IMG/VR virus record: IMGVR_UViG_3300010885_047981
Location: 1-46,882 of that record
DNA from: a virus
Reading direction: 5' to 3' (one strand)
DNA length: 46,882 nt
Part shown: piece after piece, positions 25,863 through 32,675 of the stretch
Layout of the letters: each line of letters starts with the position of its first letter
Numbering within the stretch: position 1 is the first letter of the stretch
Position numbers and translations under genes: made by a program
Notes under the pieces: generated by a model
Told to the model about the DNA's origin: nothing
The model's input: the letters and a program-made list of their open reading frames with translations, nothing else
Databases searched by the model: none

Positions 25863-25889
25863 CGGGCAAACGCCCACAAACAACCACAA
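25863..25889 (+). promoter_or_regulatory. Leader hairpin before the nuclease gene
   Basis: GGGC-AAAC-GCCC forms a 4-base-pair stem, then an A/C-rich spacer (ACAAACAACCACAA) runs to the ATG at 25890. It matches the leader 260 bases upstream in layout and spacer sequence. Confidence 0.4.
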
Positions 25890-26552
25890 ATGAAGAGATT
25901 ATTAATGTTTTTTATTATGCTGGCATTGGCATTTCAATCGCAAGCACAGCACACAATAACCGTAAAACATACCTATTATACTTTGGAGTATGATACTGTT
26001 TTGAAATCTCCTTTGGTTAGTTGTTACATTCAAACTACTGCTCATGCCACTAGTACGAATAAGATAGACAGAAAGAATATAGCAGCATTCCATCAAGATC
26101 CTTTGATTGATGCCAAATACCAGGTGGCAAATGATAAAGAGTATTTGAATAATGGTAGTTATGATAAAGGACATCTATCCCCTTACTCTGCTTTTTATTT
26201 TGATATTACTGCCGCTAATGAAAGTATGTACTATACTAACACAGCGCCTCAGATTAGCTTCTTTAACGAACACCCATGGGAAAGGCTAGAGCAACACATA
26301 TTAAAGCAGCTAGCGCCTACTACTGATAGTATTTATGTATATACGGGTTGTTTGTATGGTAAGGATAAAATGAAAGATGTGCCAATACCGGATTACTACT
26401 GGAAGGTTATTGAATATAAGAATGGTGAAGAGTGCTGGCTTGCGCCAAACATAGAAACAACATCATCAGACTACAGCGTTTTTCATACTGATATTGAAAC
26501 ATTGAAGGAAAAGATTAAGCAGTATTACCCAAAGTTAGTGCTGCCCTTTTAA
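25890..26552 (+). CDS. Secreted DNA/RNA non-specific endonuclease
   Basis: A 220-residue protein. Residues 1-20 are a signal peptide ending in SQAQ. The DRGH-type motif appears as DKGH at residues 92-95 (His95 the general base). An NTAPQISFFN stretch carries the metal-ligand Asn near residue 126. The motif order matches the NUC1/endonuclease G family, enzymes that degrade DNA and RNA with Mg2+. It lies at the end of the late block. In a lysing cell it could degrade released host DNA or act outside the cell. A hairpin and a terminator follow directly. Confidence 0.85.
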   Translation: MKRLLMFFIMLALAFQSQAQHTITVKHTYYTLEYDTVLKSPLVSCYIQTTAHATSTNKIDRKNIAAFHQDPLIDAKYQVANDKEYLNNGSYDKGHLSPYSAFYFDITAANESMYYTNTAPQISFFNEHPWERLEQHILKQLAPTTDSIYVYTGCLYGKDKMKDVPIPDYYWKVIEYKNGEECWLAPNIETTSSDYSVFHTDIETLKEKIKQYYPKLVLPF

Positions 26553-26572
26553 ATAGAGTTGCCGTTCTATTT
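26551..26572 (+). terminator. Short hairpin after the nuclease gene
   Basis: AAATAGA and TCTATTT form a perfect 7-base-pair stem around an 8-base loop at the nuclease stop, directly ahead of the terminator at 26576-26605. Probably part of a tandem termination region. Confidence 0.35.
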
Positions 26573-26575
26573 AAC

Positions 26576-26605
26576 AAAAAAGGTATCTATTATGATACCT
26601 TTTTT
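26576..26605. terminator. Bidirectional terminator between convergent operons
   Basis: AAAAAAGGTATC and GATACCTTTTTT form a perfect 12-base-pair stem around the loop TATTAT. A-tract and T-tract on the two sides allow termination in both directions. It lies between the last plus-strand gene and the last minus-strand gene. Confidence 0.88.
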
Positions 26606-26608
26606 AAT

Positions 26609-27196
26609 TTAGGAGAAGCCATCCGGCTTTTCAATACGTTTGAAACTGATTACCCAAACGAATGGGTTTGCATCAAATGACTTTTCTCCATTAATAGAAT
26701 ACCATAAGGTCCTAAAAGAAAATTTTGCTGGGACTGTGTCATTAATTGGGTATTTATAATAATAATCCTTAAAAAGAATTGGTCTATCACCTGCAAAAAA
26801 ACGTCCTTCAATCCCCTCATTAATAGCATCCGCCTCACTTATATCCTGCAACCTTTCTACTCGTATATCAGTAATCTCTAGGAAGATTCGGCAAGCAGCT
26901 TTTGGCATGAATAGGGATGGACGCCATTTTGGTTCTATCATTTTAGGATTCCAAGTAGCTTTAAAAACAAAGCATCCATCTATTCCATAATCAGAACAAA
27001 ACGTTTCCCTTACCCAAAGTACATCGCCTACTTTTCCGTATGGGCAAGTGTTATTTTCCTGCATCCATTGACTTGTTTGTCTTAGTGGGTGTTCGTCTGC
27101 TTTGGACAGCTTAATCTTTCTTCTTGTCATTGTCTTACGACCTTCAATGATAGCCTGTACCATAGGTGTACTGAATAAAATGGGTATGCATTTCAT
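26609..27196 (-). CDS. ASCH/PUA-like domain protein
   Basis: A 195-residue protein with the opening seen in many phage ASCH-like proteins: CIPILFSTPMVQAIIEG followed by RKTMTRRK. Then come a CPYGKVGDVLWVRET segment and the ITDIRVERLQDISEADAINEG stretch. ASCH and PUA-like folds bind nucleic acid or modified bases; a defined role here is unknown. It is the last gene of the leftward early operon. Its start overlaps the previous stop (ATGA), so it is coupled to the gene at 27193-27729. Confidence 0.7.
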   Translation of the reverse strand: MKCIPILFSTPMVQAIIEGRKTMTRRKIKLSKADEHPLRQTSQWMQENNTCPYGKVGDVLWVRETFCSDYGIDGCFVFKATWNPKMIEPKWRPSLFMPKAACRIFLEITDIRVERLQDISEADAINEGIEGRFFAGDRPILFKDYYYKYPINDTVPAKFSFRTLWYSINGEKSFDANPFVWVISFKRIEKPDGFS

Positions 27197-27729
27197 AATG
27201 CTAATTTTTGTTGGGGTGATTTCTTACGCTCTTCTTTAATTTCATCTGCTATGTCTTGAAAAACTTTCAAAGCAGAATAGAAGAAATTACTGTTTATCTT
27301 GTTTGCTAATAAGCTATATGGTTCTATGGTAGCACCTTCTATAAAGTTTTCTAACTTATCTGCCGGAACTGCTGCCAACTCTTCTGCTTTTACCTTATCC
27401 CTTATTCTGTTTTTAACATGCTGGTAGAGTGTGGCTTGGAATATCTTAACCTCTGCTTCCTTAGTAAGTCCGTTATCTGTAAGAGCGCCCTGCTGGTCTC
27501 CTTCTGCATACTCCAGATAGTCATACTTTTTCTTTGCCTCTTTTTTATCTGGTACTGATAGTGTGATAACCTGAAAGGTTTCAATCTGCTTTTTAATTTC
27601 ATCACACTGCATAGATACATTGTCCTCAAAGCCATCATCACCCATCTGCAATGCCTCCTGAATACCTGATAACATGTACTTAATCTCATTCAAGAACTTG
27701 GTAACATCTGAATGCTCTATCTTACTCAT
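27193..27729 (-). CDS. Hypothetical early-operon protein
   Basis: A 178-residue, helix-rich and highly charged protein (Lys/Glu pairs throughout, including KKEAKKKYDYLEYAEGD near residue 85). No membrane segment or known motif is visible. It overlaps neighbours on both sides by ATGA junctions, so it is part of a coupled string of early genes. The function is unknown. Confidence 0.55.
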   Translation of the reverse strand: MSKIEHSDVTKFLNEIKYMLSGIQEALQMGDDGFEDNVSMQCDEIKKQIETFQVITLSVPDKKEAKKKYDYLEYAEGDQQGALTDNGLTKEAEVKIFQATLYQHVKNRIRDKVKAEELAAVPADKLENFIEGATIEPYSLLANKINSNFFYSALKVFQDIADEIKEERKKSPQQKLAL

Positions 27730-27950
27730 AACACACCTTTTATAATGTTATTGGCTTCGTTTAATGCACTGTCCATCCGTGTTAGTATTTTAATATCTTC
27801 TTTAGTTGATTCGCAGCACAATTGATATATTGCTACAGAAATAAGCGCAGGAGAAGCATTTATACCTGTTTTATCTTCTGTTATTACAATCCATTCTTTG
27901 CACCTTAATAAGTGCCATATCATAATTAATTTGTTTTTCATAATTACCAT
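27726..27950 (-). CDS. Hypothetical small early protein
   Basis: A 74-residue protein. The ATG at 27950 overlaps the stop of the DUF4406 gene; an ATG three codons in (27941) is an alternative. It contains a CKEWIVITEDKTG beta segment and Cys-Cys near residue 45. The family is not recognised. Its stop overlaps the next start. Confidence 0.5.
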   Translation of the reverse strand: MVIMKNKLIMIWHLLRCKEWIVITEDKTGINASPALISVAIYQLCCESTKEDIKILTRMDSALNEANNIIKGVL

Positions 27951-28252
27951 CTTTCAGTTTGATAAATTATTTCTATTCCCATCTCTTTTGCGATATTATA
28001 CTCGATCCTTGCGCCTTTACTTAACTCCCATCCTTCAATCATGTAAATAGCATTACACTCAAACAAGTGCCTGATGCAGCATACCATTAAAGCATTGTAA
28101 TTTGCTTTATCAATCTTTCTGGTAATAAATAAAGGGTTGACAATAAAGCTGTAGCCCATTGTTAATAGCTGCTCATGGGCCTTAAAGAAATCATTTGTGT
28201 AGGTATGGTGGGTTAAACCAGATATACGACCAGAAATATAAATTTTTGTCAT
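27944..28252 (-). CDS. DUF4406 protein (deoxyribosyltransferase-like)
   Basis: A 102-residue protein with the DUF4406 pattern: an IYISGRISGL start (phosphate-binding-like), MGYSFIVNPLF, and GWELSKGARIEYNIAKEMGI at the end. The fold is related to nucleoside 2-deoxyribosyltransferases and TIR-like enzymes. In phages these proteins are common, but the substrate is unknown. It is coupled on both sides to the neighbouring early genes (ATGA and ATGGTAA overlaps). Confidence 0.75.
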   Translation of the reverse strand: MTKIYISGRISGLTHHTYTNDFFKAHEQLLTMGYSFIVNPLFITRKIDKANYNALMVCCIRHLFECNAIYMIEGWELSKGARIEYNIAKEMGIEIIYQTERW

Positions 28253-28644
28253 TTCAATAAAGTTTCAATTTCTAAATAATTGCGTGACGTGTAGCGGAAT
28301 ACTGACCAACCGAGGCTTTGTGCAAGGTTATACTTAGTAGTGTCTGTAGTAAAGCCGCCTTTGGTGGTGTGACGGGATTTAGCGCTGTTTAAACCTTCAT
28401 ATTCAAAAGCCCACTTTTTTTCGGGAATAGCCCAATCGAAACGAAACTTACGGGCATCGTGAAAGCGGTGCTCTGTGAGTAGAGTGTAGTTGTTTTCGGC
28501 GCAATACCTGGTTAACAAGTCTTGTATTACTATCTTGGACTTGCTTATAATTACGGGCCTACTGCTTTTATGCTTTACCATCAAATGCTTATTAATTTCT
28601 TTTAGAGAAGGGTTATTTGCGAAAATTTCATCTAGCTTATTCAT
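28249..28644 (-). CDS. PD-(D/E)XK-like nuclease domain protein
   Basis: About 131 residues from the ATG at 28644. An upstream TTG would add five residues. The C-terminal half carries a KFRFDWAIPEKKWAFEYEG segment that fits an Asp...Glu-x-Glu core of restriction-like nucleases, followed by the conserved-looking HTTKGGFTTDTTKYNLAQ and a closing GWSVFRYTS strand. A role in resolving or trimming replication intermediates is possible. It sits between two replication-region genes. Catalytic assignment is by eye. Confidence 0.55.
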   Translation of the reverse strand: MNKLDEIFANNPSLKEINKHLMVKHKSSRPVIISKSKIVIQDLLTRYCAENNYTLLTEHRFHDARKFRFDWAIPEKKWAFEYEGLNSAKSRHTTKGGFTTDTTKYNLAQSLGWSVFRYTSRNYLEIETLLK

Positions 28645-29533
28645 GGCTATTTGTTTCAACTTCTTTCGCTTTCAACTCTTCTGCAATCTTTTTAAAATAT
28701 TCTCTGGCACACTCCCTTTTAGCTTCATTCTTTAACTCATTCCATAGCTGTTTTGGAAGCGTCTTAGTTTCTTTATCGCTTTTTAACTCTGACAGCTTAT
28801 CTACATCCTCCCGATTGATATTACCCATCTGGTAATCATGCTCTAGCTTTGACATCATATCTAACCTTGACTTCTCTATTGCCCAGAACTTTTCATCAAC
28901 CGTAAGGGATAGATAACCATAGTCCATTAGCCAATCGCATACGGCAGAAGGAATAACACACTTGTCGATATTACCCACCTTTGCCTGTGATAAAAAGTAC
29001 TCGCAGTTTTCTGACCAATCGGACTTTTTGTTTTCTTCCTGCACTGGTTCTGCAGAAGCAACTTTGGTACGTTCCTCTATCTCTGAAAGCACACGCCTTT
29101 TGCTTAGATATTCCTGCAAAGCATTGTCGATAAGGGAAAGGTTGAGCGACTTACCCCAATCCTTAATTTGTGTACCATACTCACGCATTGCATATTCAAT
29201 CTCATCAATATTCAGGTTCTGATAACTGTCTGCTATCTTCTTTTTAAACTGATCTAGCAGCACATTGGTGTATTCCTGTGCATCTTGCCCACCAGGTATC
29301 TGCCAACCGGTGATTACATTGATTTTGATAAGCAACCCGTTGGCATGGCCGTTAAGTTCCTGCAAAGACATTTCGGCAATACGTTTGCTTTTATATTTCA
29401 AAGAGAGTATCCTCTTCTCCTCCTGCTGCAATGTTTGCAAGTTGCTCTTTAAGGTTGCCGGTAAGAATTTGTAAGCCACCGTTTCTACCGTTTGAATTTC
29501 CTTTGTTGCTTGAATCAGTAATTCGTTTTCCAT
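28637..29533 (-). CDS. Hypothetical replication-region protein
   Basis: About 298 residues from the ATG at 29533. This start lies 143 bases inside the upstream gene; an internal ATG at 29374 would remove the overlap, so the start is uncertain. The sequence is helical and charged. A ITGWQIPGGQDAQEY segment near residue 75 and a VCDWLMDYGYLSLT segment near 200 look folded. I do not recognise the family. Its position between the O-like initiator and a nuclease-like gene suggests a replication accessory such as a helicase loader. Confidence 0.55.
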   Translation of the reverse strand: MENELLIQATKEIQTVETVAYKFLPATLKSNLQTLQQEEKRILSLKYKSKRIAEMSLQELNGHANGLLIKINVITGWQIPGGQDAQEYTNVLLDQFKKKIADSYQNLNIDEIEYAMREYGTQIKDWGKSLNLSLIDNALQEYLSKRRVLSEIEERTKVASAEPVQEENKKSDWSENCEYFLSQAKVGNIDKCVIPSAVCDWLMDYGYLSLTVDEKFWAIEKSRLDMMSKLEHDYQMGNINREDVDKLSELKSDKETKTLPKQLWNELKNEAKRECAREYFKKIAEELKAKEVETNSHE

Positions 29534-30242
29534 TACTTGTGTTGTTAATTGAGTATAAAAGTGAATCTCTAAACCATTTGTAAACGGCATTCCAACTTTC
29601 TTTGTAAACAGATCCTGTGAAGTTGTTTAACTTGAAAGCTCGCCACTCATCCAGAACTTTAGTGTCCTCGATTTGAATACGTTTTTTTAAGAAAACAAAC
29701 TCTTTTGTTCTGTTTAACTCCATGTTGGGTAGTTCTTGCTCAATGTCTTTTACATCTGGCATAAAACCGTTAACTACAAACGGGGGGGGCGGCGCAAAGG
29801 GGGGGCTCTCATTTTCTTCAATTTTTAATGGTGTAATTTTTTTTTCTTCCTCACACGCACTAACACATATACTCTTTATGTTTAGTTTACGTTTAGTTAA
29901 TGGGGTATGGTTAGGTTGTGGGTTAGGTTGTGGGTTAGGGTATAGGTTAGGTTGTGGGTTAGGTATCAAAATTTGATACCTTGTTTTGTCTCCGTGGTAC
30001 TTTCCGCCAATTTTTACCTCAATTAAATTGGCTTGAACTAAACGGTTTCTTGCTGTTTTCATGGAATTTACTGACACTCCCACATTGGCAGCCGTACGAA
30101 CGTCTGAATGTGTCCAGTTATCCAACCAGCCTAAACTATTCGCTGTTTTTACTAAATAAAAATACAGCCTAGTTTCACAGCAGTTAAATTGCCAAGTAAT
30201 ATCCATATCCCAGAAGTTATTTATTAGTTCTATGTAGTTCAT
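29391..30242 (-). CDS. Replication initiation protein, winged-helix, lambda O-like layout
   Basis: A 283-residue protein from the ATG at 30242. The N-terminal 100 residues look like a winged-helix domain (AANVGVSVNSMKTARNRLVQ as a recognition region), as in DnaD/lambda O-type phage initiators. A linker of Pro-Asn-Gln repeats (PNPQPN) follows, then a Pro-rich part (PPFAPPPP). A C-terminal region (about 170-230: KEFVFLKKRIQIEDTKVLDEW) probably binds the helicase or loader. The DNA that encodes the linker consists of 12-base tandem repeats plus a palindrome, which is how lambda O carries its own origin. C8 and C7 tracts lie in frame. Confidence 0.65.
   Translation of the reverse strand: MNYIELINNFWDMDITWQFNCCETRLYFYLVKTANSLGWLDNWTHSDVRTAANVGVSVNSMKTARNRLVQANLIEVKIGGKYHGDKTRYQILIPNPQPNLYPNPQPNPQPNHTPLTKRKLNIKSICVSACEEEKKITPLKIEENESPPFAPPPPFVVNGFMPDVKDIEQELPNMELNRTKEFVFLKKRIQIEDTKVLDEWRAFKLNNFTGSVYKESWNAVYKWFRDSLLYSINNTSNGKRITDSSNKGNSNGRNGGLQILTGNLKEQLANIAAGGEEDTLFEI
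29782..29805. repeat. G8 and G7 homopolymer tracts inside the initiator gene
   Basis: G8 at 29782-29789 and G7 at 29799-29805 (C tracts on the coding strand) encode the Pro-rich linker and are in frame. They are long for this AT-rich genome and lie near three other long G/C tracts. Confidence 0.8.
29909..29980. repeat. Iteron array and palindrome: candidate replication origin
   Basis: Five tandem 12-base units start at 29909, 29921, 29933, 29945 and 29957. Three read GGTTAGGTTGTG exactly and two vary in the last four to five bases. The array runs into a 19-base palindrome at 29962-29980 with arms GGTATCAAA and TTTGATACC. An A/T-rich stretch (29809-29849) lies nearby. Iterons beside an A/T-rich region inside an initiator gene is the lambda ori layout. 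Confidence 0.55.
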
Positions 30243-30307
30243 TGATGTAGCAATTAGAAGTATCAAGTAGGTAGTAGTATATAAGCACATATAAGAAAAC
30301 GGGTAAA

Positions 30308-31015
30308 CTATGGAGGAGGATTGAGCAGTTTTCTCCCTATTAATTCTACCACATCAACCGTAACGGCATTACCCATTAACTTATAGCGTTGTGTGGCTGA
30401 TATTTCTTTTACTGTGCCATTGTAGTTGCCGTGTAAAGTCCAGGTATCGGGAAAACCTTGTAGCCTACAGCATTCAATAGGGGTTAATCTTCTTATACTT
30501 ATACCAGATGCTAGTAGATTATCCTTTGCAACACTGGTTAGTGTATTAGTTGTGCCTTGTGTATTAGGTTCTAACCTTTGCTGCATAAATGCACCTTTGG
30601 TTCTGTCTGAAGGATTATTTGGGTTTCTTCCTCTCTGAGCTACTATTACTGCCTGATTGCTTTGCGTGTCAAGTATTTGTGCCTGTCCGTTCCCAACTCT
30701 GCCACGCCGCGTGGCAGAGTTGGGAACGGACATATTGATAGCATCACCCTCTTTGGCTACTTCAAAACCTTCTTTAGTGGCAGATTTAACAGCAATAGAA
30801 ATACGACCACTCATTGAATCAATCGTTGGGCTTAATCCTTCTGAATCAAACACTCTATTTTGCATATATCGTTGCGCCCCATTGCTTTCCTTGCTTTCGT
30901 TAATCTGTTTTACCTTAATCATATCCCACGAATGTTTTTTAGTTAATGATGCCCCCCCCCCAGTTCTGATGGTTGGCATTTCGTCCTTATCGAATAAACT
31001 TTTATACTCGTTCAT
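30308..31015 (-). CDS. Cytosine-C5 DNA methyltransferase, C-terminal part
   Basis: A 235-residue open frame that holds the target-recognition region and motifs IX-X of a C5 methyltransferase: RRLTPIECCRLQGFPDTW, then ISATQRYKLMGNAVTV. It also has several repeats of a short (S/P/N)T(I/L)-x-n motif that recur in phage Dcm target domains. The ATG at 31015 overlaps the end of the N-terminal part, so it could be a separate subunit, as in split enzymes such as M.AquI. A G10 tract near its start (30952-30961) encodes Gly-Gly-Gly in frame. A 49-base perfect palindrome lies inside (30684-30732). Confidence 0.72.
   Translation of the reverse strand: MNEYKSLFDKDEMPTIRTGGGASLTKKHSWDMIKVKQINESKESNGAQRYMQNRVFDSEGLSPTIDSMSGRISIAVKSATKEGFEVAKEGDAINMSVPNSATRRGRVGNGQAQILDTQSNQAVIVAQRGRNPNNPSDRTKGAFMQQRLEPNTQGTTNTLTSVAKDNLLASGISIRRLTPIECCRLQGFPDTWTLHGNYNGTVKEISATQRYKLMGNAVTVDVVELIGRKLLNPPP
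30684..30732. repeat. 49-base perfect palindrome inside the methyltransferase gene
   Basis: Two 24-base arms are fully complementary around a single central base. They overlay the codons for PNSATRRGRVG, a motif I recall as common in phage C5 methyltransferases. The arms are GC-rich relative to the surroundings. In RNA this would be a very stable hairpin; in DNA, a cruciform candidate. Confidence 0.9.
30952..30961. repeat. G10 tract (third) in the methyltransferase locus
   Basis: Ten C on the plus strand, ten G on the coding strand. It reads in frame as Gly-Gly-Gly (TGGGA context) in the C-terminal part. One base more or less would break that frame. Confidence 0.85.
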
Positions 31016-31191
31016 TATACTTTATTAAGGTTCTTTCGCCGTGAGAATCCATTCCTTTATGATAACTAGCATCTATGCAAGTGCTAATATCCGTGTCTCT
31101 TATTTCGCCGTAATTGTTCACACACGGAGTAAGGTCATACTGCTGTGCATTCCCCCTGAATTGCCCCCTGCCGTTAGTGTGTTCACAATCT

Positions 31192-31201
31192 CCCCCCCCC
31201 C
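31192..31201. repeat. G10 tract (second) in the methyltransferase locus
   Basis: Ten G on the coding strand, encoding DGGGE in the frame that holds motif VIII. With 10 G the reading leads into a plausible target-domain segment (NTLTAGGNSGGMHSSM). Confidence 0.85.
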
Positions 31202-31431
31202 ATCAATTAGAGTATCTGTGGCTTGCTTTGCCCCTTTAACAGACCTGCAATCGTTTTCTGTGATAGGAAATACTTTTGTTCCACTTCCTGTTGTAAGACT
31301 TCCGATAAAGAAGAACCTCTCTCTATTTTGGGGGAGTAGCCAACTTGTATTAAGAAGCTGGACTTCCACGTTGTATTGTGGACCACCTTCACCAGGTATG
31401 GAAAGAAATTTAAGGACTTGGTAGAATGTAT

Positions 31432-31442
31432 CCCCCCCCCCC
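31432..31442. repeat. G11 tract (first) in the methyltransferase locus
   Basis: Eleven G on the coding strand. With 11 the frame runs to a stop 22 bases later; with 10 it would read IGGGDTFYQV and continue to motif VIII. This is the position of the main frame break. Confidence 0.85.
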
Positions 31443-31839
31443 AATCGAGGACAATCCTTTGACATTTTCAGCAATGAAATATTGACACCTACTTTCAGCG
31501 ATGATCCTAACAAGTTCAAAGAATAAACCGCTTCGTGTACCGACTTCAACTCCTTTGCGTTTTCCAGCAATACTAATATCTTGGCAAGGGAATCCTCCAC
31601 AAACAATGATTGTTTCATTTGGGTGCTGCTGTCTGATATTGTGTCCTGAAACATTGAGGACTGAACCGATATACTCTGCATCTGGAAAGTTGTATTTGTA
31701 GTTAGCAATTGCGTGAACGTCTATTTCTGAAAAGTAGCTTTTGATAATATTAAACCCTGCTTGCTCTAAGCCTTTATGAAAGCCGCCTGCACCAGAAAAA
31801 AGGTCTATAAGTATTATATCCTTGGTCATAAACTAATCT

Positions 31840-32610
31840 TTATAGAACGGGAAACTCTCTGATTAATAAATCGTCTGGAATAGGTTGCACTTTATCAATC
31901 TGCTTGAAGAAGAAAGGCACATTTGCATTCTTGCACTGCCAAAGCATCTGACAAGCCCAGTTGATGTCGAAGTAGCGTTTTACATTACCGCTTTCTCCCC
32001 CTTGTATTACCCAATGAATATCATTTGATGCAAGCCACTTTCTTAGGTCAACCTTTCCTATCTGTGGCTCTATACTTAAAAACCTTTTACCATTCACCTT
32101 CAATAAATGTGGTATGTATCTGTCTGCTGTATCCTGGTCTGACACACTACAGCCAAACATGACATTGGTGGGGGGCGTTTCTTTCCAATGCGGAGGAATA
32201 AAGAAATTGATATTGTAGGGCCTCTTTGTAAGTAGTAAAAAAAGAAGGTTGGGGTAATGACCTGAATCTATACGGGTAAACAATACACTTCTTACGTTTC
32301 CTGTATCTCCCTGTGCCAGATTTCCTTTACTGTCTATACATGGCATTGGCTTCTCGAATATATCCATCATTGAACCTACAAACACCCTATGTACTTCGCC
32401 TGCTTTCTTTGCATCTATTTGGAATTTATCTAAATCACTCCAAACAGACTTAATCAGTTTACGTGGGCTTTTGTCTCCCCATACATTAACGCCATATCTG
32501 TTACTTAGCGTTTCGGCATAGCAATGGTCGCATCCTGTATGTACTTTAGTGCATCCCCACCATAAATTAGCCGTGTGATGTGTCCATTCTATTTTACTGT
32601 CTTGTGCCAT
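31840..32610 (-). CDS. DUF5131 (phage Gp37/Gp68 family) protein
   Basis: A 256-residue protein with the family start WTHHTANLWWGC and a Cys set at 20, 27 and 30 (WGCTKVHTGCDHCYAE). This set resembles radical-SAM-type iron-sulfur binding. Also present are the VFVGSMMDIFE segment, a LLTKRP stretch and the IQGGESG loop near residue 205. Members occur in many phages beside methyltransferases and replication genes. The reaction is not established. The gene lies directly upstream of the C5 methyltransferase in the same direction, so it may take part in DNA modification (inference). Confidence 0.8.
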   Translation of the reverse strand: MAQDSKIEWTHHTANLWWGCTKVHTGCDHCYAETLSNRYGVNVWGDKSPRKLIKSVWSDLDKFQIDAKKAGEVHRVFVGSMMDIFEKPMPCIDSKGNLAQGDTGNVRSVLFTRIDSGHYPNLLFLLLTKRPYNINFFIPPHWKETPPTNVMFGCSVSDQDTADRYIPHLLKVNGKRFLSIEPQIGKVDLRKWLASNDIHWVIQGGESGNVKRYFDINWACQMLWQCKNANVPFFFKQIDKVQPIPDDLLIREFPVL

Positions 32611-32637
32611 GGGAATATTTGAAAGAGAAAGAAAGAA

Positions 32638-32672
32638 GTAAGCGTATAGTAATAAGTAAACTATACGCTTAC
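32638..32672 (-). terminator. 12-base-pair inverted repeat
   Basis: GTAAGCGTATAG and CTATACGCTTAC are perfect arms around an 11-base loop, between the stop at 32676 and the DUF5131 start at 32610. On the minus strand a T/C-rich run follows, so it may be a weak terminator. It could also be a protein-binding site. Confidence 0.5.
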
Positions 32673-32675
32673 AAA

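Larger units (their letters stand above)
31002..31829 (-). pseudogene. Cytosine-C5 methyltransferase N-terminal part, frame-broken (phase-variable candidate)
   Basis: From the ATG at 31829 the 0 frame shows motif I (DLFSGAGG, residues 9-16), motif IV with the catalytic Cys82 (GGFPCQDIS) and motif VI (ENV). It then reaches a G11 tract (31432-31442) and stops at 31410. Reading resumes in another frame with DTFYQVLKFLS and motif VIII (LLPQNRERFFFIG). It crosses a G10 tract (31192-31201) in frame and stops at 31118. A third piece, IRDTDISTCIDASYHKGM, is in the first frame again and ends at 31002. G10 in the first tract would restore the motif VI-VIII junction. The locus is either switched off, decayed or mis-sequenced at the tracts. 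Confidence 0.75.

Noticed and set aside
31118-31708. Minus frame starting at 31708 as a separate gene
   Set aside because: Its first 90 residues run out of frame through methyltransferase motifs I-VI; only the part after the G11 tract is methyltransferase sequence, so it is a shifted piece of one gene.
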